6,340 nt of DNA from Marinobacterium sp. xm-d-530. Lineage in GTDB: Bacteria > Pseudomonadota > Gammaproteobacteria > Pseudomonadales > Balneatricaceae. The DNA is taken from NCBI GenBank assembly GCA_949499045.1, contig CATEEE010000118.1, forward strand, positions 1-6,340, written 5' to 3'. Below, one piece after another: positions 1-4,759 of the stretch; the first letter of the stretch is position 1; each line of letters starts with the position of its first letter. The position numbers and the translations under genes are program-made. Below the pieces are notes generated by a model. That model saw only the letters and a list, made by a program, of their open reading frames with translations. It did no database searches and was not told the DNA's origin.

Positions 1-228
1 ATTATCAGAGAAACACTGTTTGTGTTTGATAGCCATCTCTCCTCTCTGATTGAAGAGGCGCTCATTGGTCGTGACCAATCGGAAATTACAGTGCCTGATG
101 TAGCCAAATATTTAACATCTTTAATACAGGGGCAGGCTGTACGATGGGGATTGAGTGATAAGAGCTTCGATTTAGTAGCTAGTGGCAATCAATTATCCCT
201 CAAATTGATTGATGTCTTAATTAGTTAG
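1..228 (+). CDS. TetR/AcrR-family transcriptional regulator, C-terminal part (5' end off window)
   Basis: The frame is open from base 1 (IIRETLFVFDSHLSSLIEEAL...) and ends at TAG 226-228, giving 75 residues of a protein that begins outside the window. The visible part is helical. The stretch SLIQGQAVRWGLSDKSFDL (about residues 52-70 of the fragment) resembles the last helices of TetR-family ligand-binding domains, where a '...QGxxxRWxLSxxxFDL...' pattern precedes a short tail. The N-terminal helix-turn-helix that would prove the family is not in the window, so the call rests on this C-terminal resemblance. An internal GTG at 22 is not a credible start because the frame continues upstream. The ligand and target genes cannot be inferred. 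It lies on the side of the truncated rnpB that I interpret as an integrated element. Confidence 0.6.
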   Translation: MIRETLFVFDSHLSSLIEEALIGRDQSEITVPDVAKYLTSLIQGQAVRWGLSDKSFDLVASGNQLSLKLIDVLIS

Positions 229-241
229 CCCATCAAATGTG

Positions 242-263
242 AGCGGCGGATATGTGCCGTTTT
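242..263 (+). terminator. Weak possible terminator after the TetR-type gene
   Basis: Bases 242-247 can pair with 256-261 (a CGGC/GCCG core plus one A-T pair and one G-T pair) around an 8-nt loop, and T residues run to 263. The stem is short and the T-run minimal. Its only support is its place 13 bases after the stop codon. Confidence 0.22.
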
Positions 264-291
264 GCGAAGCTCAGCCGAACGGTCTAAGACG

Positions 292-326
292 ACCCAAAGC
301 CGCCTTTTATCAGACATGCTTTGGGT
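292..326. repeat. Perfect 9-bp inverted repeat between the TetR-type and GNAT genes
   Basis: ACCCAAAGC at 292-300 is repeated inverted as GCTTTGGGT at 318-326, with a 17-nt spacer. It lies just beyond the stop codon of the leftward GNAT gene, so it could stabilise that mRNA's 3' end. There is no T-run on either side, so it is not a canonical terminator. Immediately left is a small odd palindrome, GTCTAAGAC (282-290). Confidence 0.5.
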
Positions 327-340
327 TATGGGGTGTAAGC

Positions 341-1060
341 TTAAGAATCTAAAAACTCTAAGCTATCAATTTTATACAGAAGTGGCTTGGTTAACTCAGA
401 CAAAGAGACTCTGTGGATTCCATTTTCATCGAAATTTGAATCACTTAGATAGGTTTCGTAGCACTCTTTTAGGGACGCCCATTCAGAATCTATAGCCGCA
501 AACCAAGCTGTATTTCGATTCCTGCCCTTAACTATGTTTGATTGTCTAAATATGCCCTCAAAGGAAAAACCTAGTCGCTGAGCAGCGTAACGGCTCTTTT
601 TGTTCAGTGCATTACATTTCCACTCATAGCGACGATATCCGTTTTCAAACGCCCACTTCATCATTAAAAACATCGCTTCAGTGCTTTCTTTCGTGCGCTG
701 CAAAGTAGGTGCGTAATTTAAATGCCCAACTTCTACTGAACCTTCAGCCTGATTGATTCGGAGATAGGCAGCAACCCCGACAGCTTTGCTATCAGAAGTT
801 CGAACGATAGCGAAAAAAGTTGGATCTTCATCTGAAGTTACAGAGGTTAACCATTCTGCATACTCTTCAAAGCTTTCGAATGGCCCATAAGGTAAGTAGT
901 CCCAGATAGCACCTTCGTTATCCTCAGAGTATGCTTCAAACAACTCTCTCGCATGCTTTGAAATATTAATGGGTTCAAGAATTACTGTAGTACCAGATAT
1001 ACGAATATTTTTAGGATGCGTGGCTGGTTTGAAGTTCTCTACAGTAAAGTCATGTTCCAT
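341..1060 (-). CDS. GNAT-family N-acetyltransferase (RimJ/RimL type)
   Basis: This encodes a 239-residue protein of the Acetyltransf_3 (RimJ/RimL-like) branch of the GNAT fold, which transfers acetyl from acetyl-CoA to an amine. The N-terminal beta strand with 'GTTVILEPI' is at residues 23-31. A central strand pair reads 'AVGVAAYLRI' and 'GSVEVGHLNYAP'. The acetyl-CoA pyrophosphate loop is Q121-R-T-K-E-S126, followed by the helix TEAMFLMMKWAFE. Next come 'CNALNKKSRYAAQRLGF' (149-165) and 'KGRNRNTAWFAAIDSEW' (178-194), both typical of a common bacterial GNAT subfamily of unknown substrate. The last 35 or so residues form a tail after the conserved fold. ATG at 1058-1060 has only a poor Shine-Dalgarno candidate (GGA about 12 nt upstream). 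The protein looks intact. Its neighbours give no hint of substrate; small-molecule detoxification or protein N-terminal acetylation are both possible. Confidence 0.88.
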   Translation of the reverse strand: MEHDFTVENFKPATHPKNIRISGTTVILEPINISKHARELFEAYSEDNEGAIWDYLPYGPFESFEEYAEWLTSVTSDEDPTFFAIVRTSDSKAVGVAAYLRINQAEGSVEVGHLNYAPTLQRTKESTEAMFLMMKWAFENGYRRYEWKCNALNKKSRYAAQRLGFSFEGIFRQSNIVKGRNRNTAWFAAIDSEWASLKECYETYLSDSNFDENGIHRVSLSELTKPLLYKIDSLEFLDS

Positions 1061-1200
1061 TTTGTTGTATGTCCATTATGCAAGTGGAAGGGCTGTTCAA
1101 TGTAACAGACATCGAAATTGATGTTCAAATACAGCGAATACCGAGAGGCTGCTTTGTGCCGGTAAAAGCCGCTGAACTAGGCATCCTTCTCACAACGTTT

Positions 1201-1286
1201 GCCACTCCTAACGGAGTGTCATCAACTCTTATACATCTCGCTAATGGAGTGGCGTAGCTCCGTGTCGCTTCGCTAATTCCGCTAAT
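1201..1286. repeat. Nested inverted repeat with three CGCTAAT copies
   Basis: GCCACTCC (1201-1208) pairs with GGAGTGGC (1246-1253) as a perfect 8-bp arm. It can instead pair locally: CACTCC (1203-1208) with GGAGTG (1213-1218) across a TAAC loop. The 7-mer CGCTAAT occurs at 1239-1245, 1271-1277 and 1280-1286. The two alternative pairings of the left arm give a switch-like layout, but no coding gene is visible downstream for it to control. Confidence 0.4.
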
Positions 1287-1351
1287 GCTCCAGCGCTCAG
1301 TAACGAGCTGACCACCTTATCGATTCTATTTTGTTTTATTATTTTATTTTT

Positions 1352-1368
1352 TAAGGAAAAGTGGAACA
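1352..1368 (+). repeat. Direct repeat copy A (TAAG-GAAAAG-TGGAACA)
   Basis: This 17-base sequence matches 1922-1937 except for one extra base and one substitution. It sits at the end of an AT-rich run. See copy B. Confidence 0.4.
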
Positions 1369-1776
1369 TTTTTGAGATACACAGAACCTGCTGCTAGCTG
1401 TAAGAACAGTGCAGACAAACCCCTTATTCAAGGGCTGTTATGGAATCTAGGGAAGTGTGGCCAAAGTGGTTCGCATTTGCCTCGTTATCAGCCGACTGTG
1501 GTTCAGTTTTGTGGAAATGAGACAGCTACTCTACCCTCTAGTTTCCCTTCAACCCAGCCAGCTCAGGTCAAACATCATACTTGGCATGATTTGCAGCTAG
1601 CGGATGACGGCCATGTGAGAAATGATCACGTTTGGTGAAAGGGCTTAACTTACTAATATTTTTAGCTCTACTACACATACCCCCGGGGTTGATTCCGGTC
1701 TTCCACAAGAGCCCCTAGAAAGCCTTATGAGCATCGATAGGCAAAACTGTGGTTCTTACCTCGCAGAGCTGCACCG

Positions 1777-1797
1777 AAAGCCTCCTGGGCTTTTTTT
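1777..1797 (+). terminator. Possible rho-independent terminator
   Basis: AAAGCC (1777-1782) pairs with GGCTTT (1788-1793), extendable by a T-G wobble pair, and T residues continue to 1797. The stem is short but the U-tract is good. No upstream gene on the plus strand is evident, so it may end a small RNA or a decayed gene. Confidence 0.4.
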
Positions 1798-1864
1798 GAT
1801 ATGGGCAAACCGAGGGCAAAGGTTTGAAGGCTATCGCGCTAAGCTTGATGGATACCGATCAAAC

Positions 1865-1879
1865 ACCATTAGTAATGGT
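1865..1879. promoter_or_regulatory. 15-bp perfect odd palindrome, operator-like
   Basis: ACCATTA-G-TAATGGT is perfectly symmetric around G1872. Odd palindromes of this size are typical binding sites for dimeric repressors or recombination directionality factors. No adjacent gene identifies a partner. Confidence 0.3.
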
Positions 1880-1921
1880 ACTTGTTCGTTATCTTTAAGA
1901 AGTTGTTCTATTTGCATTTCG

Positions 1922-1937
1922 TAAGAAAAATGGAACA
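1922..1937 (+). repeat. Direct repeat copy B (TAAG-AAAAA-TGGAACA)
   Basis: This is the partner of the copy at 1352-1368, about 570 bp apart in the same orientation. Its 11-mer AAAATGGAACA also occurs on the minus strand at 1052-1062, where it forms the start-codon context of the GNAT gene. It lies about 70-85 bases left of the rnpB boundary, a plausible distance for an arm-type recombinase site. Confidence 0.4.
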
Positions 1938-1957
1938 AAATATAGGGTTGTTTTGGT

Positions 1958-1984
1958 AGTACAAAAAGTGGTACAAAATGTACT
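1958..1984. repeat. GTACAAAA tandem with AGTACA/TGTACT inverted ends, next to the rnpB junction
   Basis: GTACAAAA occurs at 1959-1966 and again at 1971-1978, a 12-base period. The cluster is bounded by AGTACA (1958-1963) and its inverted copy TGTACT (1979-1984). It ends about 25 bases left of the point where rnpB similarity begins. The position and about one-helical-turn spacing suit protein binding at an attachment site; this role is inference. Confidence 0.4.
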
Positions 1985-2007
1985 CTTGAATACGTTTTAT
2001 TGAATGA

Positions 2008-2174
2008 TTGGCAACATTCCACGGCGATGGTAAACCCCACTCGGAGCAAGACCAAATAGGGACCTGTTAGGCGTGGCCCACGCTAGGTCCGGGTAGGTCG
2101 CTGGAGGTTAGGAGTGATCCTAACCCTAGATGAATGACTGTCCACGACAGAACCCGGCTTATCGAAAGACTCAC
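2008..2174 (+). ncRNA. rnpB: RNase P RNA, 3' part only (truncated rnpB; likely att-side remnant)
   Basis: Bases from about 2028 match the 3' half of bacterial type A RNase P RNA almost word for word. The blocks are GGTAAACCCCACTCGGAGCA, CCAAATAGG, the paired block flanking GGCGTGGCCCACGC, CGGGTAGG, TAGATGAATGACTGTCC and the P4 3' strand ACAGAACCCGGCTTAT. The 3' end is near CTCACC. Weaker similarity (TGGCAACA..CC..GGC) reaches back to about 2008. By comparison with the E. coli RNA (377 nt) this is roughly the last 165-170 nt. The 5' half, including GAGGAAAGTCCGGGC and the P4 5' strand, is nowhere in the window on either strand, so this copy cannot form the catalytic core alone. RNase P RNA is essential in gammaproteobacteria, so a complete copy should exist elsewhere. 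Because the native terminator and chromosome-like genes follow on the right, the break on the left is best explained by site-specific integration into rnpB. Confidence 0.9.
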
Positions 2175-2186
2175 CAAACACTAAAT

Positions 2187-2214
2187 GGCCGCTCTCCTGC
2201 AGAGCGGCCTTTTT
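2187..2214 (+). terminator. Rho-independent terminator of rnpB
   Basis: GGCCGCTCT (2187-2195) and AGAGCGGCC (2201-2209) form a perfect 9-bp stem with a 5-nt loop, followed by five T residues (2210-2214). It starts 12 bases after the RNase P RNA end. The stem is symmetric and lies between converging genes, so it may also help end transcripts of the leftward cytochrome gene, though the T-run on that strand is poor. Confidence 0.9.
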
Positions 2215-2229
2215 ATTGGTCTAAACAGC

Positions 2230-2694
2230 CTAATCTTTGTATTTTTTATGGCATTCTATGCACTGGTTTCTTAGTGTATGTAGAGTATCTTGAAAACGCT
2301 CCAGATCCTCTGGGGGTTCATTTGAAAGTTGCTCAGTTGTCGCAACAAACTCCGTCATCATTGATTGAAACTCTGAGCCTTCGCTCCAGATCGATGCACT
2401 CGCATCACCCCATGGGGCTTTAGGTTCGAACTGTTCAGGAAGTGGCTGTGTCGCTTTGGCTAGATTGGCCGAATACTTTTTGATCAGCTCTGGTTGAAAA
2501 GAGATCCGCTCTTTGGCCATATCGTCCAGCGGTGAGAAGTTGCGGCGTACCCCTTTAAAGCTGTCTGTACGAAGCGAGTGCCACTCTCTAAAATACTTCC
2601 CGTCAGTCTCTTGAGTATAGTGTTGATAACCCAAAACAGACACACCGATAAGTGCCAGTAAGCCGATCGTGATGATGGATGTTTTTCTGTTCAT
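2230..2694 (-). CDS. Cytochrome c' family protein (class II cytochrome c)
   Basis: This 154-residue protein carries one covalent haem c. The N-terminus (MNRKTSIITIGLLALIGVSV, residues 1-20) is a positively charged start followed by a hydrophobic segment, so it is exported and possibly membrane-anchored, with the haem domain in the periplasm. The class II signature, a C-terminal CXXCH, is C145-I-E-C-H149, six residues from the end, preceded by a helix (DLERFQDTLHTLRNQ). The middle motif 'DASASIWSEGSEFQSMMTEF' matches the third-helix region of cytochromes c' ('..IWxDxxxFxxxxxxF'). Known members bind NO or act as electron carriers; which applies here cannot be told. The ATG at 2692-2694 is supported by CAGG eight bases upstream. 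It is divergent from the methyltransferase gene across a 124-bp gap and converges on rnpB. Confidence 0.88.
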   Translation of the reverse strand: MNRKTSIITIGLLALIGVSVLGYQHYTQETDGKYFREWHSLRTDSFKGVRRNFSPLDDMAKERISFQPELIKKYSANLAKATQPLPEQFEPKAPWGDASASIWSEGSEFQSMMTEFVATTEQLSNEPPEDLERFQDTLHTLRNQCIECHKKYKD

Positions 2695-2767
2695 GTCATT
2701 AGCCTGATTGGAGCTCTATTCATAGATTGCAAATTTCGCTAGGGTAGCAACCCATTTAGCTTTTGCG

Positions 2768-2777
2768 TCGTATACGA
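2768..2777. promoter_or_regulatory. 10-bp palindrome TCGTATACGA in the divergent intergenic region
   Basis: This perfect even palindrome sits between the divergent cytochrome and methyltransferase genes, about 40-50 bases upstream of the latter's start. It contains a TATACG core that could overlap a -10 element. It is a candidate operator only. Confidence 0.25.
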
Positions 2778-2818
2778 TACCTCAAGCGAAGTCGTTCAGG
2801 CAGATAAATTAACGATAG

Positions 2819-3736
2819 GTGTGTGTTTTGGTTGGTGTTGGATTGTTAGACGGTGGAGTAGGGCAGGAGATTTATCAGCGTGCGGGTAAGCCGCGTCACG
2901 CTCTTTGGTCAGTTGAAGTAATGATGAACCAGCCTGATATCGTTCGTGAAGTGCACACGGATTATCTAAGTGCCGGTGCAAAAACACTCTGCCTGAATAC
3001 CTACACCGCCACTCCAACTCGTCTGAAACGAGCGGGTGTCACTCACTCTATTGAATCCATCTATAGTCTCGCTAGCATCACCTTAGAATCTATTCGTGAA
3101 TCCTCAGATATCCATTTTGATATTGCCGGTGTATTGGCACCGATAGAGGGGAGCTATTTATCTAATCCGCCACGCAGCTACCAGAGCCTGTTGGATGAGT
3201 TTCGAATGATCTGTGCACTTCAGCCAGAGGTTGATCTGCTGATGATTGAGACGATGAGTAACTCCACCGAAGCACGTGCCGCTTGTCACGCGGCAAAAGA
3301 GACGGGCAAACTTTTTACCCTGGGTATCCGTGTTGAACCTAATGGTCTTTTAAGGTCGGGTGAATCGGTAGAAGAGCTATTAACCGCGGTGAATGAGTTT
3401 GAACCTCAGGGGTACTGGATCAACTGCTCGGCACCCGAGGATGTGCCGGTCGCACTGAAACAGATTGCTGGTCAACATAAACCCTTCGGTGCTTATGCTA
3501 ATGGCTTCTCATCTATCGAGCCTCTGGCAGCCGGAAACTCGGTAGCTGAGCTGATGGAGCGCAAAGATCTGACTCCAAAACAGTATGCCGAACTGGCTCT
3601 GGATTGGTTTAATACTGGTGCTCGATTAATCGGCGGTTGTTGTGCGATATCACCCAAGCATATGCAACAGACAGCTGAGTTACTTTCTCTTCAGGGTGCC
3701 CAATTGTTGCCGGTCTCACAGATTCTGAAGCCCTAA
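2819..3736 (+). CDS. Homocysteine S-methyltransferase family protein (MmuM/BHMT-like)
   Basis: The product is up to 305 residues, the usual size for single-domain zinc-dependent homocysteine methyltransferases. These move a methyl group from S-methylmethionine, betaine or a similar donor to homocysteine, giving methionine in the cytoplasm. The family layout is clear: LLDGGVGQE (9-17) at the first barrel strand, LNTYTATPTRL (59-69, equivalent to 'NTxxAxxxxL'), IAGVLAPIEGSY (102-113), LMIETMSN (141-148), GYWINCSAPEDV (198-209) and GGCC (272-275). The zinc ligands are C203, C274 and C275. The donor cannot be fixed from sequence. The start is uncertain. A stop (TAG 2816-2818) lies directly before GTG 2819, which has no ribosome site. 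TTG 2828 has AGGTG (2817-2821) six bases upstream and would give a product three residues shorter that fits the family N-terminus better. No clear terminator follows; an NtrC-like site begins 33 bases after the stop. Confidence 0.9.
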   Translation: MCVLVGVGLLDGGVGQEIYQRAGKPRHALWSVEVMMNQPDIVREVHTDYLSAGAKTLCLNTYTATPTRLKRAGVTHSIESIYSLASITLESIRESSDIHFDIAGVLAPIEGSYLSNPPRSYQSLLDEFRMICALQPEVDLLMIETMSNSTEARAACHAAKETGKLFTLGIRVEPNGLLRSGESVEELLTAVNEFEPQGYWINCSAPEDVPVALKQIAGQHKPFGAYANGFSSIEPLAAGNSVAELMERKDLTPKQYAELALDWFNTGARLIGGCCAISPKHMQQTAELLSLQGAQLLPVSQILKP

Positions 3737-3769
3737 ACGTCATCACTCTACCAGGCAGCCTACTGGGTA

Positions 3770-3786
3770 TGCGCCATTCTGGTGCA
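3770..3786 (+). promoter_or_regulatory. NtrC-type binding site 1 (strong match)
   Basis: TGCGCCATTCTGGTGCA matches the enterobacterial NtrC consensus TGCACCN4TGGTGCA at every defined position except one (G for A at base 4). Its centre is about 121 bp upstream of the predicted sigma-54 start site, the normal enhancer distance. The match is read directly from the sequence; occupancy by NtrC is inference. Confidence 0.65.
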
Positions 3787-3803
3787 TAACTATGCCCATT
3801 GGC

Positions 3804-3820
3804 TGTGCATTTTTGGTGCA
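3804..3820 (+). promoter_or_regulatory. NtrC-type binding site 2 (half-conserved)
   Basis: The right half TGGTGCA is identical to that of site 1 and lies exactly 34 bp downstream, about three helical turns, so both would face the same side of the DNA. The left half matches poorly (3 of 6). An overlapping window, TGCCCATTGGCTGTGCA (3793-3809), is another partial match. Paired strong and weak NtrC sites near this spacing are known upstream of E. coli glnA. Confidence 0.4.
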
Positions 3821-3872
3821 CGCGCGCTCTGTTCTTAAAATTTTTATAATAAAAACAGTGGTTTATATTTTT

Positions 3873-3888
3873 TGGTACCCTGTTTGCA
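3873..3888 (+). promoter_or_regulatory. Sigma-54 (RpoN) -24/-12 promoter of the glucosylglycerate operon
   Basis: TGGTACCCTGTTTGCA fits the sigma-54 consensus TGGYRYRN4TTGCW with one mismatch. The invariant GG (3874-3875) and GC (3886-3887) are separated by exactly 10 bases. Predicted transcription start is near 3899, leaving a leader of about 21 nt before the ATG at 3921. The DNA between the enhancer sites and the promoter (about 3834-3872) is very AT-rich, which suits bending, but I found no clear IHF consensus. No obvious sigma-70 promoter competes close to the gene. Confidence 0.75.
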
Positions 3889-3920
3889 GTAGCTTCATAA
3901 CGAATGTTAGATGAAGTGTT

Positions 3921-4745
3921 ATGAGTCGACTACTGCTCTCTACCGATCTTGATGGAACCCTCCTAGATCACTACACCTACAGTGCTGCACCAGCGGACTT
4001 ACTGTTTCCCCTGTTAAACCGGCTTAATATCCCTTGGATTTTCAATACCAGTAAAACCGCTCCTGAGTTGATTGCCCTGCGAAGCCGGTTAGCCAATCCA
4101 CACCCTTTTAGTGTCGAAAATGGGAGCGCTATCTATCTACCCAAGGGGAGTCAACTAACCGCTGATATAGAGATGCAAGAGCACCTTGGGTTTAACGTCA
4201 TCAATTTAGGTCTGACACGCTCTGACATTTTGTCACGGCTCGAGCCTTACAGAGCACAGTTCAATTTCTATGGTCTTTCGGAAATATCGGCTGATGAGAT
4301 GGCAGCATTGACGGGGCTCTCTTTAGATCAGGCAACGTTGTCACTGGATCGACACTTCAGTGAACCCATAGTTTGGAGGGACTCAGAGGATCAGCTTCTC
4401 CGTTTCAGGTCATCACTATCAGACATGGGTATTCAGGTGGTGAAAGGGGGGCGCTTTGTCCACCTTCAAGGCGAGGTCTCAAAAGCGCAATCCCTAGCTT
4501 GGTTGATCGATCGGTATCAGACACTGTGGAACAGCAGTGTCGAAAGTGTTGCGCTGGGAGATGGCGAGAATGATCGCGCGATGCTTGAGCTGGCGGATAT
4601 TGCTATACAGGTGCGATCACCCGTTCATAGTTTTCCAACGATTAATGCCTCAGGTGAGGTCATTCAAACCGATTATTGCGGGCCTGAGGGTTGGTATCAA
4701 GCAGTTAAAACCTTGCTCACCAATCGATTCCCCGATGCATTCTAA
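3921..4745 (+). CDS. gpgP: Glucosyl-3-phosphoglycerate phosphatase (HAD-IIB, mannosyl-3-phosphoglycerate phosphatase family)
   Basis: This 274-residue cytoplasmic phosphatase would remove phosphate from glucosyl-3-phosphoglycerate to give glucosylglycerate. HAD motif I is D9-L-D11-G-T-L-L-D, with D9 the nucleophile and D11 the acid/base. Motif II is N42-T-S44-K-T. VENGSAIY (65-72) is the conserved ENG segment of MPGP-type enzymes. A lysine in LQGEVSKAQSLAWL serves as motif III, and motif IV is G213-D-G-E-N-D218. Length and motif set fit the MPGP subfamily of class IIB HAD enzymes. Glucosyl rather than mannosyl substrate is inferred from the adjacent synthase. The ATG has a weak GAAG four bases upstream. 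It is the first gene after the sigma-54 promoter and ends 14 bp before gpgS. Sequence alone cannot exclude activity on mannosyl-3-phosphoglycerate, as these phosphatases often accept both. Confidence 0.85.
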   Translation: MSRLLLSTDLDGTLLDHYTYSAAPADLLFPLLNRLNIPWIFNTSKTAPELIALRSRLANPHPFSVENGSAIYLPKGSQLTADIEMQEHLGFNVINLGLTRSDILSRLEPYRAQFNFYGLSEISADEMAALTGLSLDQATLSLDRHFSEPIVWRDSEDQLLRFRSSLSDMGIQVVKGGRFVHLQGEVSKAQSLAWLIDRYQTLWNSSVESVALGDGENDRAMLELADIAIQVRSPVHSFPTINASGEVIQTDYCGPEGWYQAVKTLLTNRFPDAF

Positions 4746-4759
4746 TTAAGGAGTATTTC
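4746..4759 (+). promoter_or_regulatory. Shine-Dalgarno of gpgS
   Basis: AAGGAG (4748-4753) lies six bases before the ATG at 4760. It is much stronger than the site of the gene upstream, so the synthase may be translated better than the phosphatase from the shared mRNA. Confidence 0.75.

Larger units (their letters stand above)
1061..2007. other. Gene-poor segment of about 950 bp between the GNAT gene and truncated rnpB
   Basis: I see no convincing gene here. The longest frames (62 codons at 1069-1257, 88 codons from a TTG at 1372-1638, 65 codons at 1727-1924, and 74 codons on the minus strand at 1831-2055) have no clear ribosome binding site and no recognisable motif. The last one runs into rnpB sequence. 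One short frame, 1440-1520 (26 codons), has AAGGG five bases before its ATG but nothing else in its favour. The segment does hold a nested inverted repeat (1201-1253), a very AT-rich stretch (about 1321-1352), a possible terminator (1777-1797), a 15-bp palindrome (1865-1879) and several short direct repeats. This suits decayed or regulatory DNA at the end of an integrated element. Confidence 0.55.

Noticed and set aside
228..340. Integron attC site around a GNAT cassette
   Set aside because: GNAT genes are common integron cargo and a GTTAG occurs at 224-228, but no GTTRRRY/RYYYAAC pair with the right internal boxes is present on either side of the GNAT gene.
1069..1257. 62-codon plus-strand frame starting next to the GNAT start
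   Set aside because: There is no ribosome binding site and no recognisable motif, and its end coincides with the inverted repeat arm at 1246-1253. It may be chance.
1449..1500. tRNA-Ser/Leu-like stretch (GTGTGGCCAAAGTGG followed later by GTGGTTCA)
   Set aside because: The D-arm-like wording is suggestive, but no cloverleaf closes. The anticodon and acceptor stems do not pair.
1372..1638. 88-codon frame from a TTG start
   Set aside because: It has a poor start, no Shine-Dalgarno, unusual composition rich in His, Pro and Ser, and no similarity I recognise.
1831..2055. 74-codon minus-strand frame
   Set aside because: It reads antisense through the conserved rnpB sequence and lacks a ribosome site and a domain pattern.
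3749..3766. Terminator after the methyltransferase gene
   Set aside because: TACCAG/CTGGGTA can pair only with a bulge and has no T-run.
3609..3821. 70-codon minus-strand frame over the methyltransferase end and the NtrC sites
   Set aside because: It is a shadow frame overlapping a clear gene, with no motif and no ribosome site.
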